64,000 nucleotides of DNA from Bacteroidota bacterium (GCA_022567305.1 JADFHF010000005.1:79966-143965); one strand, 5' to 3'; positions 25,942-35,713 are shown, numbered from the stretch's first letter. Numbers and translations are program-made. Notes: generated from the sequence alone by a model not told the origin.

Positions 25942-27318
25942 TCAATCGTCGTGTCTCAGCAGGATGCTTCCGCGAGGAGCATCGCTGAAAGAATGGTCTT
26001 CGTAGACCCTGTGGCCACCAAGAAACGTAATTTTCACCTCTCCTGAAAGCATATGACCGGTGTATGGGGTCAGTTTGTGTCGCGAGAAGAGTTCGTCTGT
26101 CCTGACTTCTTTTGTCGCATCCGGGTTGAAGACCACCAGATCTGCATCAAGGCCGGGAGCGATCGAGCCCTTTGACGATTCAAGACCCAGGAACCGCGCC
26201 GGATGGGTACACATCCATCGCGTAACGTCCTCAATCGTATATCCGCGTCGTTGCGCGAGAGTCCACACAACGGACAATCCCAACTGTAACGAAGAAATAC
26301 CTCCCCAGGCCTTTGAAAAATTACCCTCGTCCAGGCATTTTAATGCAGGGAGCGAAGGAGAGTGATCACTCACAACGAAGTCAATCTGTCCATCAACGAG
26401 CCCCTGCCACAATGCCTCGGCATTCTCCCGGTCCCGAATGGGGGGAGCACATTTATGGATCGTACTTCCATCAGAAATCGAATCCAGATCGAAATACAAA
26501 TAGTGTGGGCACGTTTCCACGGTAATGGGCAAACCCGAGGCCCTGGCATCATGTAGCTTTTCAAGACAGACAGACGCCGCAAGATGTACAATATGAACAG
26601 GGCACGAGTGGACCAAGCACAATGCCACGAGAAGATCAATCGCATTGGCTTCCCACTCTGCGGGGCGTGATCGGGCAAATTGAGCGGGGCTCCGGACATC
26701 CACGACGGCCGGTGTTGAGGAATTCGTAGGCAACTCGGCGTGGACAAGAAGATGCACTCCGTGCCTTGCCAGGATGGGCATCGCAAGCTGAAGTTCATCT
26801 TTGCCGACGGGCCGGAATTCGTCGATGCCCGAATCGATAAGAAATGCCTTGATCCCCAGAACACCCCGTTCGATAAGCGCTTCGAGATGGTCTTGATTGT
26901 CCGGTACCAGACCCCCGTAAAACCCGCAATCAACGAACAGCTGATCCTTCGCCGCCTCCAGTTTTTGTTCGAGCGCCTCAACGGATGTCGTGACCGGAGA
27001 AGAATTGAGGGGCATGTCTACGAGCGTGGTCACCCCTCCGGCGGCGGCGGCCTGGGTTGCCGCCCTGAACCCCTCCCATTCAGTCCGCCCCGGCTCATTG
27101 ATGTGCACATGTGAGTCGACCAGTCCAGGCATGACGACCCAATCTCCGACGTCCTCCATCTCTCGATCGAATTCCTTTTCTCGATCGGAATCCATTTCTC
27201 CTGAATTCACGATCGCGACGATTTTCCCCTTCTCGAAAATCACGCAGCCGTCTACAACGCCTGAGGGTGTGACAATTCGTCGGCTCTTTATCGCGTTGAT
27301 CGGGCGAGTTGGAGTCAT
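25942..27318 (-). CDS. allB: Allantoinase
   Basis: 458 aa amidohydrolase. Visible zinc ligands and signatures: HVHINEPGRTEWEGF (HxH, residues ~65), carbamylated Lys in GIKAFLID, HAELP, a His in HIVHLAAS, and Asp in VSDHSPS. Converts allantoin to allantoate. The start overlaps the stop of xdhC in ATGA. With the upstream and downstream genes it completes the path from urate to ureidoglycolate. Confidence 0.96.
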   Translation of the reverse strand: MTPTRPINAIKSRRIVTPSGVVDGCVIFEKGKIVAIVNSGEMDSDREKEFDREMEDVGDWVVMPGLVDSHVHINEPGRTEWEGFRAATQAAAAGGVTTLVDMPLNSSPVTTSVEALEQKLEAAKDQLFVDCGFYGGLVPDNQDHLEALIERGVLGIKAFLIDSGIDEFRPVGKDELQLAMPILARHGVHLLVHAELPTNSSTPAVVDVRSPAQFARSRPAEWEANAIDLLVALCLVHSCPVHIVHLAASVCLEKLHDARASGLPITVETCPHYLYFDLDSISDGSTIHKCAPPIRDRENAEALWQGLVDGQIDFVVSDHSPSLPALKCLDEGNFSKAWGGISSLQLGLSVVWTLAQRRGYTIEDVTRWMCTHPARFLGLESSKGSIAPGLDADLVVFNPDATKEVRTDELFSRHKLTPYTGHMLSGEVKITFLGGHRVYEDHSFSDAPRGSILLRHDD

Positions 27319-28283
27319 GCGCTACGTCCACGTCTTTCAAGAAGCTGCGCCGCCACGCTGATCGCTATCTCGTCGGGCGTTTGACTTTGAATAGGAAGAC
27401 CGATAGGTCCGGTGAGTCTAGCGAGTTGATCATCCAAAATTCCTTCGCCTCGAAGGGCTTTCTTGATATTTCCGATCTTCGCCTTACTGCCCATAATTCC
27501 AATAAACGGAAACGGTCTGGCCAGGGCTCCTTTCAAAGCAAGAAGGTCCGATCTTACATCGGTCGTCATCACGAACACCTGTGTAATTTCAGGATAGTCG
27601 AGCCGAGACGCTGCCTCTTCCATATCAGATACAGTCACCTTTTTATCCGCAAATGTATTACGTTCCATCGTCGTGAGTTCAACCCGGTCGTCTACAATGC
27701 TCACATGATAACCCAGTTGACCGAGCGTTCTGGATAGTGCCAAACCACAGTGACCACCACCCAGAATTCCGACACGCCGGAGATTTAAAAGCTGTTCGGA
27801 GTAGATCCAAGCGTCGGATGAAGTGTTTAGATGATACTGACCGATTTGCGAGTCCATGAAGCCCGGTTCGAACTCAATATTCGACGAAGAAAATCGGAGC
27901 ACACCGGCATGCCCTTTTTCCTCTGACTCGGCAACAGCTTGAAACACGTTCAGATGCGTCCGAGGATCGAATAAGTAGTATAGATTTGTCTGTTCACCAG
28001 CGCACATCATTCCGGATTTCTCGCCTTCCCCATCTTCGCGATGGACCAACGCACGAAGTGTCGGTTCGTAGCGGCCCGTCCGAAGAGCTTCGGCCGCCAC
28101 GCCCACAAGATTGCGTTCCATCACCCCTCCGCCGATGGTCCCGATGATCTCCTCCGACTCGAAAACCGCCAATCTTGCACCCGTCGTCCCCGGTGAATGA
28201 ATGGTGTGTTTTACGACAAGAGCGACAAATACATTCTCACCTGAACGCAATCTCTCGTGCACGCGACGCCAGAAGAATTTCAC
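27315..28283 (-). CDS. xdhC: Xanthine dehydrogenase accessory protein
   Basis: 322 aa, starting at GTG 28283 in a GTGA overlap with xdhB. The N-terminal part has TGARLAVFESEEIIGTIGGGVMER, typical of XdhC/CoxI; the C-terminal part has the Rossmann motif VGILGGGHCGLALSRTL and PFIGIMGSKAKIGNI. It binds and sulfurates the molybdenum cofactor before insertion into the dehydrogenase. The operon thus carries its own maturation factor. Confidence 0.93.
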   Translation of the reverse strand: MKFFWRRVHERLRSGENVFVALVVKHTIHSPGTTGARLAVFESEEIIGTIGGGVMERNLVGVAAEALRTGRYEPTLRALVHREDGEGEKSGMMCAGEQTNLYYLFDPRTHLNVFQAVAESEEKGHAGVLRFSSSNIEFEPGFMDSQIGQYHLNTSSDAWIYSEQLLNLRRVGILGGGHCGLALSRTLGQLGYHVSIVDDRVELTTMERNTFADKKVTVSDMEEAASRLDYPEITQVFVMTTDVRSDLLALKGALARPFPFIGIMGSKAKIGNIKKALRGEGILDDQLARLTGPIGLPIQSQTPDEIAISVAAQLLERRGRSA

Positions 28284-30628
28284 GACATACCTCGAACAGA
28301 TTCCTGAGTCTCGGCGCTCAAAGGCACCATATCTTCTGTTTCGCTACTGAAATCTTGCCTGAAATCTTTCTTGATATCAGAGTACAACCCGAGAAGAACC
28401 CGTTCAGGCGTCAGCGGCGACTCAAAGGGTAGATCCGAATCTGGTCGAAACGCCTGCATGGCATGCCGAATCGCGAAGAAAACGCCGATCCCGTACATGA
28501 GCGGAGGCTCTCCCACCGCCTTGCTGCCGTATGGGCCCAGTTCCTCATCTGCATTTTCCAGAAATTCCACTTGTATATCGTCTGGCATGAAATACGTGTC
28601 CGGCACCTTGTACGATGCCAACGCTGACGACAGCAGCTTACCAGCAGGATCATACTGGAGGTCTTCCATCGTCATCCAACCGAGTCCCTGGGCCAGGCCT
28701 CCTTCGACTTGTCCAAGATCCACGTCGCGGTTGAGAGACCTTCCCACGTCGTGTACAATCTTTACTGAGTCAACGTCATACCGTCCGCGAAGACAATCAA
28801 GTGTGACTTCCACGACCGCTGTACCGCACGAGTGATAGGCAAACGGCCTCCCCTTCTCTTGATCCTTATCGAAATGAATATCGGGTGTCGCGAAAAATCC
28901 GTGTCCGGATAAGTCAACCCGTCCCACGTGGGCTTTTAGTACGAGATCGTTCCAGGAAAGCCCTGTCTCCTTGCCGTTCTTGAGGACCTCATTGTCCCTG
29001 ATAGTGATTTCATCCGGTTCAACTGCGCCAACTTCCACTGCAGCTACGGCCAACAGTCGATTTCGGATTTGCCGGGAAGCCAACATGGCAGCATTCCCGT
29101 TTAGAAGCGTCGAGGAACTGGCAGCGGTTGGAGACATGTTCGCCACCCGAGTTGTATTCGTGCTCTCTACGTTGACCCGGTCAGTGCCTATCCCGAACGT
29201 ATCGGCTACAATTTTCGCAATGTTTGTCGATAGGCCCTGACCCATCTCGATTCCACCGGTCGAGACACTGACCGAACCGTCGGTATACACGTGGACCAGC
29301 GCGCCGGCCTGATTCATAAACGTGTTTGTAAATGAAATGCCGAAACAGATGGGCATCATGGCCATCCCTTTCTTACGAAGGAAGTTGGAATTATTGAATG
29401 CTGCGATCTCCGAAATAATTCTTTCTAAATCGTATTGAGATCGAGCCTGCTCCCAGGTCTGCCTGGAACGAGAGTTCGTAACCTTTTGGCCGTATGGAAA
29501 TAGATCACCTTCGGATAGAAGGTTTCGTTCCTGAACCACATGCCGATCCAGATCCAACTCATCTGCGATTTTGGCGATGGCGCTCTCGATCACGAACATC
29601 CCCTGTGGTCCCCCAAACCCCCGAAAAGCTGTATTCGGGGGCAGGTTGGTCCTGCACGAGGCGGCGAATATTTTAACATTTGGAATGAAATAGCTGTTCG
29701 TGGCGTGAAAAAGTGTACGCTCAAGCACCGCCGGGGACAAATCAGCAACCGCGCCCGCATTCTGATACAGATTGGATTCGTACGCGAGTATTTGACCGTC
29801 CGATTTTGCACCAATCTTAAAGTCCGCGACGTATGGGTGGCGCTTCCCGGTCATTCGCATGTCTTCTCCACGCCGGAGCACGATTTCAACGGCCCTTCCG
29901 GTATACCATGCTCCCAGTGCCGCGATGCACGCCCAGTGAGTGGCCTGATCTTCCTTGCCACCGAATCCACCTCCCAGGCGCTTGACGTCTACCTCCACAT
30001 CGTGATTCTGGATGCCCAGGATTTTGGCCACATGTTTCTGCACGGCATACGGACTCTGGGTTGAGCTGAAAATCCGTATACGTCGACCCTCCAACGGAAT
30101 GGCCCGGGCCCGCTGCGTTTCCAGATAAACGTGATCCTGCCCACCCATGTCACACACCCCCTCGAGCACGACGTCGCATTCTTCCCAGGCAGCATCAACA
30201 TCACCCATCGCAAACGTCCGCGTCGGCCCGATAATCTGGCCGTTTGCAAACGCCTCCCGCGGATCTGTGACGACTGGAAGTTCTTCTACGTCCAGCCGAA
30301 TGGACAGGGCGGCATCACGCGCCCTCTGCGCGGAATTTGCGATTACAATCGCCACCGGCTGCCCCTGAAAGTGAACCGTGTCGTCGGCGAGCAGAGGTTC
30401 ATCCTGAATGATCGGACCGAGCTCATTTTCACCCGGTATGTCTGAGGCCGTCAGAACCGATTCAACACCGGGAGTCGTACGAGCTACCGAAACATCGAGT
30501 GAAATCACCCGTGCGTGAGCAACGTGAGATGAAAAAACGGTTGCGAAGAGCATGCCGTCCTGCCTGTTTACATCGTCGACAAATTCGGCGGATCCACGCG
30601 TATGATGGAAAGCATCAATATTATGCAT
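28280..30628 (-). CDS. xdhB: Xanthine dehydrogenase, molybdopterin-binding subunit
   Basis: 782 aa from the ATG at 30628, which overlaps the xdhA stop by 8 bp; an in-frame start 17 codons earlier lies inside xdhA. Motifs of the Moco subunit: KRLGGGFGGKEDQ, AFRGFGGPQG (active-site Arg), SVSTGGIEMGQGLSTN, and the catalytic Glu in GSKAVGEPPLMYG. Together with XdhA it oxidises hypoxanthine and xanthine to urate. Confidence 0.96.
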   Translation of the reverse strand: MHNIDAFHHTRGSAEFVDDVNRQDGMLFATVFSSHVAHARVISLDVSVARTTPGVESVLTASDIPGENELGPIIQDEPLLADDTVHFQGQPVAIVIANSAQRARDAALSIRLDVEELPVVTDPREAFANGQIIGPTRTFAMGDVDAAWEECDVVLEGVCDMGGQDHVYLETQRARAIPLEGRRIRIFSSTQSPYAVQKHVAKILGIQNHDVEVDVKRLGGGFGGKEDQATHWACIAALGAWYTGRAVEIVLRRGEDMRMTGKRHPYVADFKIGAKSDGQILAYESNLYQNAGAVADLSPAVLERTLFHATNSYFIPNVKIFAASCRTNLPPNTAFRGFGGPQGMFVIESAIAKIADELDLDRHVVQERNLLSEGDLFPYGQKVTNSRSRQTWEQARSQYDLERIISEIAAFNNSNFLRKKGMAMMPICFGISFTNTFMNQAGALVHVYTDGSVSVSTGGIEMGQGLSTNIAKIVADTFGIGTDRVNVESTNTTRVANMSPTAASSSTLLNGNAAMLASRQIRNRLLAVAAVEVGAVEPDEITIRDNEVLKNGKETGLSWNDLVLKAHVGRVDLSGHGFFATPDIHFDKDQEKGRPFAYHSCGTAVVEVTLDCLRGRYDVDSVKIVHDVGRSLNRDVDLGQVEGGLAQGLGWMTMEDLQYDPAGKLLSSALASYKVPDTYFMPDDIQVEFLENADEELGPYGSKAVGEPPLMYGIGVFFAIRHAMQAFRPDSDLPFESPLTPERVLLGLYSDIKKDFRQDFSSETEDMVPLSAETQESVRGMS

Positions 30629-32033
30629 AGAGTATCTCCGCCGATATAAATTCCGGATACAGGCGCACGAAATGTGCAAATATCAGTTGCCGGAGCAGCA
30701 ATCGCTTGTATTCGGCACTTCCTCGAACATCACTGATGGGAGCGATTTCGTCCTGCGCGACGGCAGCCGCATTCCGAATGACCTCTGCGGAAATGTTCTT
30801 TCCCGTTAGAAATGACCCAGTCGCGTCAAGAATGAGAGGAACGGGAGCCACGCCTCCCGCGGTCAACGTCACGTCACAAATCTGTTCCCCTTCCGTGCGG
30901 ATAACGGCCGCACTGTTCACAGAAGCAATATCCAGATATTTCCGTTTGGAGACCTTCTCCCAATTGATTTTTGAAGTGGACGGTAGAGCGGGAATACGGA
31001 TCTCAGTCAGAATTTCCCCGGGTGTTTTTGCGAGCTCTTTGTACCCGTCGTAAAATTCAGATAGCAGGACGGTTCGCTCGATCTCGCCTTCCTTCAAGAG
31101 CAGCTCGGCACGTAGAGCCAGAAGAAGAATGGTCATATCCCCGACCGGAGATGCGTTAATAAGATTCCCGGCCAACGTGGCACGATTTCGGATCTGTATC
31201 GAGGCGATTTCCATCATGTACTCCCGGATCTCAGGAATATATTTCAGAACCGAGGGGCTGTTCGAGAACTCCTCGAACGTCGTGAGCGCACCAATACTCA
31301 GGTGCGTTTCCAGATCTCGTATGCCTCGAAGCTCAGGGTACCGATTGAGAAGTACGGCATTGGAATCCGGTATTTCATCCCCCTGCTGCACGTAAATGTC
31401 CGTACCTCCGGCAACGATAACGTTCGTACCGGATGGCAAAGATGGAGCGCTCGTGAGATGAATGGCTTGGAGTTCCCGACGGATGTTCGAAAAATAGTCT
31501 GGAAGAATTCCGCAGTCGACCAGTTCATTTACACCCGACGCTGATCCGGCATCCCGATTCAAGTGGTGATGGCAGGCTTTCAGAGAACGATATCCGGTGC
31601 ATCTACACAGGTGGCCACCAAGTGCCTCCTTAACCCCCTCGATGTCGATATCGCCCTCTCTCTCCATTAAGTATCCGGTCAGCGATACGACAATCCCTGG
31701 GGTACAGAAACCGCACTGCGATGCGCCCTCGTCGACGATCGCTTGCTGCACGGCTGAAAGCGCGGCCATATTCAAACCTTCGATGGACACGAGGTGCTTG
31801 CCTTGTAACTCACCAACAGGCATCAGACACGACGTGATTGACTTGTAGTGAACTTCATCCCCCACGAGTTCACCAATCAGTACGGCACAGGCGCCACAAT
31901 CTCCCTCCCGGCAGCCTTCCTTGGTTCCGGTCAGTCGCTTCGATTCTCTTAGAAAATCGAGAACGAGCAAACCCGGGCGAGCGGATACCTGTATCTCGCT
32001 ATCGTTCAGAATAAAATGAAGATCCGTTACCAT
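30621..32033 (-). CDS. xdhA: Xanthine dehydrogenase, FeS/FAD subunit
   Basis: 470 aa. Two 2Fe-2S clusters: plant-ferredoxin type (CREGDCGACAV, residues ~41-51) and the second (CGFCTPG ~107, HLCRCTGYRSL ~144). The FAD domain follows, with VIVAGGTDIYV (~207) and GNLINASPVGDM. It passes electrons from Moco to NAD+. Fused FeS plus FAD in one chain is the common bacterial XdhA layout. It follows the urate hydroxylase-like gene by 32 bp. Confidence 0.96.
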   Translation of the reverse strand: MVTDLHFILNDSEIQVSARPGLLVLDFLRESKRLTGTKEGCREGDCGACAVLIGELVGDEVHYKSITSCLMPVGELQGKHLVSIEGLNMAALSAVQQAIVDEGASQCGFCTPGIVVSLTGYLMEREGDIDIEGVKEALGGHLCRCTGYRSLKACHHHLNRDAGSASGVNELVDCGILPDYFSNIRRELQAIHLTSAPSLPSGTNVIVAGGTDIYVQQGDEIPDSNAVLLNRYPELRGIRDLETHLSIGALTTFEEFSNSPSVLKYIPEIREYMMEIASIQIRNRATLAGNLINASPVGDMTILLLALRAELLLKEGEIERTVLLSEFYDGYKELAKTPGEILTEIRIPALPSTSKINWEKVSKRKYLDIASVNSAAVIRTEGEQICDVTLTAGGVAPVPLILDATGSFLTGKNISAEVIRNAAAVAQDEIAPISDVRGSAEYKRLLLRQLIFAHFVRLYPEFISAEILYA

Positions 32034-32065
32034 GGGCGATAACCAGTCGGGAATTCTCTTCCGAA

Positions 32066-32875
32066 CTACTTTCTTAACGGGCCACTAAACATTCTAGCCG
32101 CAATCCACCCGATTACCACAACCAATCCCAAAATAAGGGTGCTGTACCGACTACCGTATGAAATAGTAGGATAGTGATTGCCAATCATGATCAGCACCAG
32201 CGCGATAACTGTGTACGAGTTGTGCTTCGAACGCATGGGACCCATGTCTGCGACCCCTGCGTCGAATGCCTCTCCTTTTTTTGCCGCTACCAACATCTGG
32301 CGCTGCACCGGCAATATTCGTATCCAAACATTTGCGGCCATGATGGTACCGAGTACGGCCCCTACATGAATCCACGCGGCGCGACTACTCATAACAACGG
32401 AAAAACCGTAATGAAGTGCAAGAATCAGGAGGAGCGTAACCAGCGCAAACAGAATGGGATGCTTCCCAAGCGGTGAGCGAACCAACCCATCATAAACAAA
32501 CCAAGTGATAATTAGAGAGCCAATACCGACGGATGCCGCGAGACCAAAACTCAATTCAGGAGTGACCAGGAGACCATCCACGTAATAGGCCAGGCCAAGA
32601 AGAATGGCGCCGCTTATCCACGTAGTGGCGGCTTCCCACTTGAACCAATGGAGCTTTAGCGGAAGGATTTCTGGAAGTTTTTGTTTTTGAACGAAATAAA
32701 ATCCTCCTCCATGCACCATCCAGAGATTCCCGACGACGTTCTCTTCATCGGTCGCCTCGAGGCTTCGTTCCATGAAATTGAACAGATAGGTTTGTCCTAT
32801 CCATAGAATCGCCGCAAAGACATGGACCCAGCGGACAACCATCTGAACAATCGCACTAAGGTCGTATGCGTCCAT
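32066..32875 (-). CDS. puuD: Membrane urate hydroxylase (PuuD-like) without cytochrome c domain
   Basis: 269 aa, about seven to eight membrane helices, matching the urate-oxidase N-terminal (PuuD) family: VRWVHVFAAILWIGQTYLF with its His/Trp helix, MVHGGGFY, and LPLKLHWFKWEAATTW. It would oxidise urate to 5-hydroxyisourate in the membrane. Known full-length PuuD proteins carry a C-terminal cytochrome c; this one ends after the last helix and contains no CxxCH, so electrons must leave through a separate carrier. It is the first gene of the nine-gene operon; its promoter lies in 32876-33026. Confidence 0.85.
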   Translation of the reverse strand: MDAYDLSAIVQMVVRWVHVFAAILWIGQTYLFNFMERSLEATDEENVVGNLWMVHGGGFYFVQKQKLPEILPLKLHWFKWEAATTWISGAILLGLAYYVDGLLVTPELSFGLAASVGIGSLIITWFVYDGLVRSPLGKHPILFALVTLLLILALHYGFSVVMSSRAAWIHVGAVLGTIMAANVWIRILPVQRQMLVAAKKGEAFDAGVADMGPMRSKHNSYTVIALVLIMIGNHYPTISYGSRYSTLILGLVVVIGWIAARMFSGPLRK

Positions 32876-33026
32876 GGCTATGGTTGGAGGCTAAGTCCGA
32901 AAGGATCACAAAAGTCTCTAAAAAGGTCATTAAAGAGATTAAGTTACCGATCAAGCCGCGGTAATGTGTTCTGAATCTGTTGGGTGAAACCCTTATGGTT
33001 CATTTGAACGGCTGTCCGTAACAGGC

Positions 33027-33520
33027 GTGTTTCAAAAAAATTCGCTCAGACTTAAAAGCATAGCTATGACGGTTCTGTTTCCGGGGACGGTTACGGGATA
33101 TCTCCCGTATCAGCTCTTGACTCCCGGTGAAATTCCCGGACCGGCGGTGTCGACTCCGGAACACATCCTTGCCCTCCTCCTGGGAATCACAGGCCTGGCA
33201 ATTCTGATAGGGAGTATCCGGGAATTTGAACATCGCGGTCGCGGAACTCTCGCGCCGTTTGATGAACCCGGATTACTCGTCATCAACGGTCTGTACTGAT
33301 TGTTCGCAACCCTTTGTACGTCGGTAGGGTGCTCATCCAGCTTTCCGAATGCCTGTTTTTTGGGTCCACCACACTGCTGATTTAAACGGGAGTGTTTTTC
33401 GTTGTCGTGAGCGCATTGATCATGGGTTATGAGGAGGTTCTTTTTCGTTCCAATTTCGGAGAACAGTGTGTGCACTACTGCGAACATGTTGAGTGATGGA
33501 TCCCCTCGAAGCGATATTGA
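33027..33520 (+). pseudogene. Isoprenylcysteine carboxyl methyltransferase-like remnant
   Basis: The first frame (to TGA at 33299) has two membrane helices and ends in the family segment FDEPGLLVINGLY. The match resumes in another frame as RNPLYVGRVLIQL, GYEEVLFRSNFGEQC and ends at WIPS, the SAM-binding C-terminus of ICMT/PEMT methyltransferases. That part contains a TAA (after TTLLI) and a TGA in place of the usual Arg before WIP. At least three disabling changes, so a genuine pseudogene. Confidence 0.8.
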
Positions 33521-33667
33521 GGATATTCGATGCAAGAGAGCAACGGCGCTTCCCACGAGAAAATGGCGCGCTGAATCGAGTGCATTAGGAATTGGATTGC
33601 GTGGGTGCCGGCAACGATCCGATTTTTACGGCTCTAGGACACTCGTCTACTTACTTACTGGGATTGA

Positions 33668-35509
33668 ATGCGCCGCACTCAAATTGCTCTAATTACCCTC
33701 TCTTTTGTCCTTTTCGTTCCCTGCGCGGCTCAAATTCTGACGTCTACCCCTGGATCCATTTTTTCTTGGGAGGCGAAGTATGGAAAGAAAACCGTTGACT
33801 TTACAGCCCAGGATTGGCTAAATGTTATAGACACCCGTTGGGGAGCAGGGCTCTCTACAGAAGACAACCTTAAGATCTTCGATATATGGTGGCGTGCGGT
33901 CGACGAAAAGTCAGGGGTCTTTACCAACGCGGATATTGACATTGACGCGATTCGTGATCGATATCGACCAGAAATAGAAGCCGGTGTGAGCCGAGGTCGA
34001 TTTGCAGCAATCATGAATCATTTCGGGTACCAGCTGCAGGATCTTCATACGTATATCTGGGACACACCGGTTCGAAATTCGGCTCTCGTCAAGGGTGTAC
34101 CCATGCTTGTCATTGGTCAGTATGGGGTAAACCGTCGCTTTGGTGCCGTTCTCTCACCTCTACCGGATTCAACACTTGTGGTATATCGCTCTAAGCCGAA
34201 TCATCCCCTGGGCCTTGTACCCGGTGACGTCGTTCTTGGCTATGACGGTGTGCTGTGGAAAGATATCTACCCAACGCTAATAGAAGCAGAGCTGCCTCTG
34301 TTTCTTAATATCGTCAGTGGCAGCAACGAGGCTACCAACGAATATTACTTGCTACAGGCCGCCGGACTGAACTGGCATCTCTTCGACACCATAGATATCC
34401 TAAGATATTCGACGGGACAGGTCCAACACTTCAGTACAAATGCCCTAGCTGGTCAGACCACGACGATCTGGGGATCCGATCATGTCAATGTGCCGGGTGT
34501 AACCTGGCCAAATCGATCGGCGAATGCCAGGGTCGGATGGGGCGTGGTGGACGGTACAAATATAGGCTACGTCTTCGTAACCTCGTGGAGTTTCAATGCC
34601 CAATACAACGTATTTAGTCAGTTCAGACAGGCGATCGACGAACTGGTTAATCAGCGAAACGTCGACGGCCTCATTATCGATCAGCGTTTCAACACGGGTG
34701 GTGGCGCCCTGGGCTCGGGAGGGTGGTCGATTCTTTTCAACACGTCCTTCCCAACCATCGGATTCGATATTCGTAGCGAGGCCAACGTGGAGGATCACCT
34801 GGCTATGCAGCCGGACCCATTGCGGCGCGAAGAGAATTTGTTCATCATCGGTAATCCCAACTCTTACTTCGATAAACCCATTGCCGGGTTAATCGGGCCG
34901 GGCGCCATTAGCGCGGGTGAGTTGGAAACGATTCGCTTGCGTATGCACCCGAGAGCGAGATTGTTTGGAAAAGGCACGGCTGGCGGGAACTCTCCTTCAT
35001 ACAATCAGGGGTTGGGAGACGCAAATTGGTTCTCATCACTCACTTCTGGGAGCTTGTACCGGGTTGAAGGACACGAATACATGATTCATAAATCCATCGA
35101 ACCGGATTATCCAGTGTGGTTGGAGAAAGTCGATGTCGCCAACGGAATAGATACGGTCGTCCAGGCCGCCATCGCATGGATCCAGGCAGGTGGCCCGTTG
35201 GTCACGGATACGGAGTTGCCTTATGAGAACGAATACGTGTTTTCTGACGTCAAGAGCTTTCCAAATCCATTCCGAGATTCGTTCTCGATTTCCGTGAATC
35301 TCCAGCACCCAGCAGATATTGAACTGGAAGTCTATGATCTTCTTGGACGGCGAATGGGCCACCAATCCTTCCCGGGTCAATCGGCCGGCCCGTTTCAATT
35401 AACCTGGAATAGTCGTTCTGCGATCTATGAGATTGCACCAGGGCTTTACTTTTTCCGTCTGTCCGATGGCAAGAATGAGTATCGTGGCACGGTGGTGAAG
35501 GTCAACTAG
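33668..35509 (+). CDS. Secreted S41-family peptidase with T9SS sorting domain
   Basis: 613 aa. Signal peptide to about residue 18 (VPCAAQ). The protease core has GLIIDQRFNTGGG (residues ~335) and the nucleophile Ser415 in GPGAISAGELE, with FGKGTAGGN after it, as in tail-specific/C-terminal-processing S41 peptidases. A PDZ-like segment LGLVPGDVVLGYDGV precedes. The last ~80 residues are a type-A T9SS tail: FPNPFRDSFSI, VYDLLGRRM and a final GLYFFRLSDG strand with VVKVN. It is therefore exported across the outer membrane and attached or released. Monocistronic by spacing. Confidence 0.92.
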   Translation: MRRTQIALITLSFVLFVPCAAQILTSTPGSIFSWEAKYGKKTVDFTAQDWLNVIDTRWGAGLSTEDNLKIFDIWWRAVDEKSGVFTNADIDIDAIRDRYRPEIEAGVSRGRFAAIMNHFGYQLQDLHTYIWDTPVRNSALVKGVPMLVIGQYGVNRRFGAVLSPLPDSTLVVYRSKPNHPLGLVPGDVVLGYDGVLWKDIYPTLIEAELPLFLNIVSGSNEATNEYYLLQAAGLNWHLFDTIDILRYSTGQVQHFSTNALAGQTTTIWGSDHVNVPGVTWPNRSANARVGWGVVDGTNIGYVFVTSWSFNAQYNVFSQFRQAIDELVNQRNVDGLIIDQRFNTGGGALGSGGWSILFNTSFPTIGFDIRSEANVEDHLAMQPDPLRREENLFIIGNPNSYFDKPIAGLIGPGAISAGELETIRLRMHPRARLFGKGTAGGNSPSYNQGLGDANWFSSLTSGSLYRVEGHEYMIHKSIEPDYPVWLEKVDVANGIDTVVQAAIAWIQAGGPLVTDTELPYENEYVFSDVKSFPNPFRDSFSISVNLQHPADIELEVYDLLGRRMGHQSFPGQSAGPFQLTWNSRSAIYEIAPGLYFFRLSDGKNEYRGTVVKVN

Positions 35510-35605
35510 CAACTTGTCATCCGGCCAACGCGCAGCGCGAATTCCCAATTCACTGAGACATGGTAGCCCCTAAGACCAACCTGGGTGCATTCTGCGCTAG
35601 CGGAC

Positions 35606-35713
35606 ATGGTAGCAGGAGATAGCGAATCGGCGATCCAATATTATTCCAAGTCGCTTGAGCTGAATCCCGATAATGATAATGCAAAGGCGAAACTGGAAGA
35701 CCTTCGCGAGTGA
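35606..35713 (+). pseudogene. TPR C-terminal remnant
   Basis: A 35-codon piece with SAIQYYSKSLELNPDNDNAK and LEDLRE before TGA is the last tetratricopeptide unit found at the end of many Bacteroidota esterases and beta-lactamase-like proteins. Nothing upstream extends it. The surrounding 35510-35831 region contains no other gene. Confidence 0.6.

Noticed and set aside
28371..28835. A 154-codon open frame antisense to xdhB
   Set aside because: Serine/arginine/proline-rich translation mirrors xdhB codon structure; no start context or similarity, so it is a shadow of the real gene.
33300..33667. A riboswitch or structured leader upstream of the S41 peptidase gene
   Set aside because: The sequence is explained by the C-terminal half of the broken ICMT-like gene; no conserved riboswitch core was seen.
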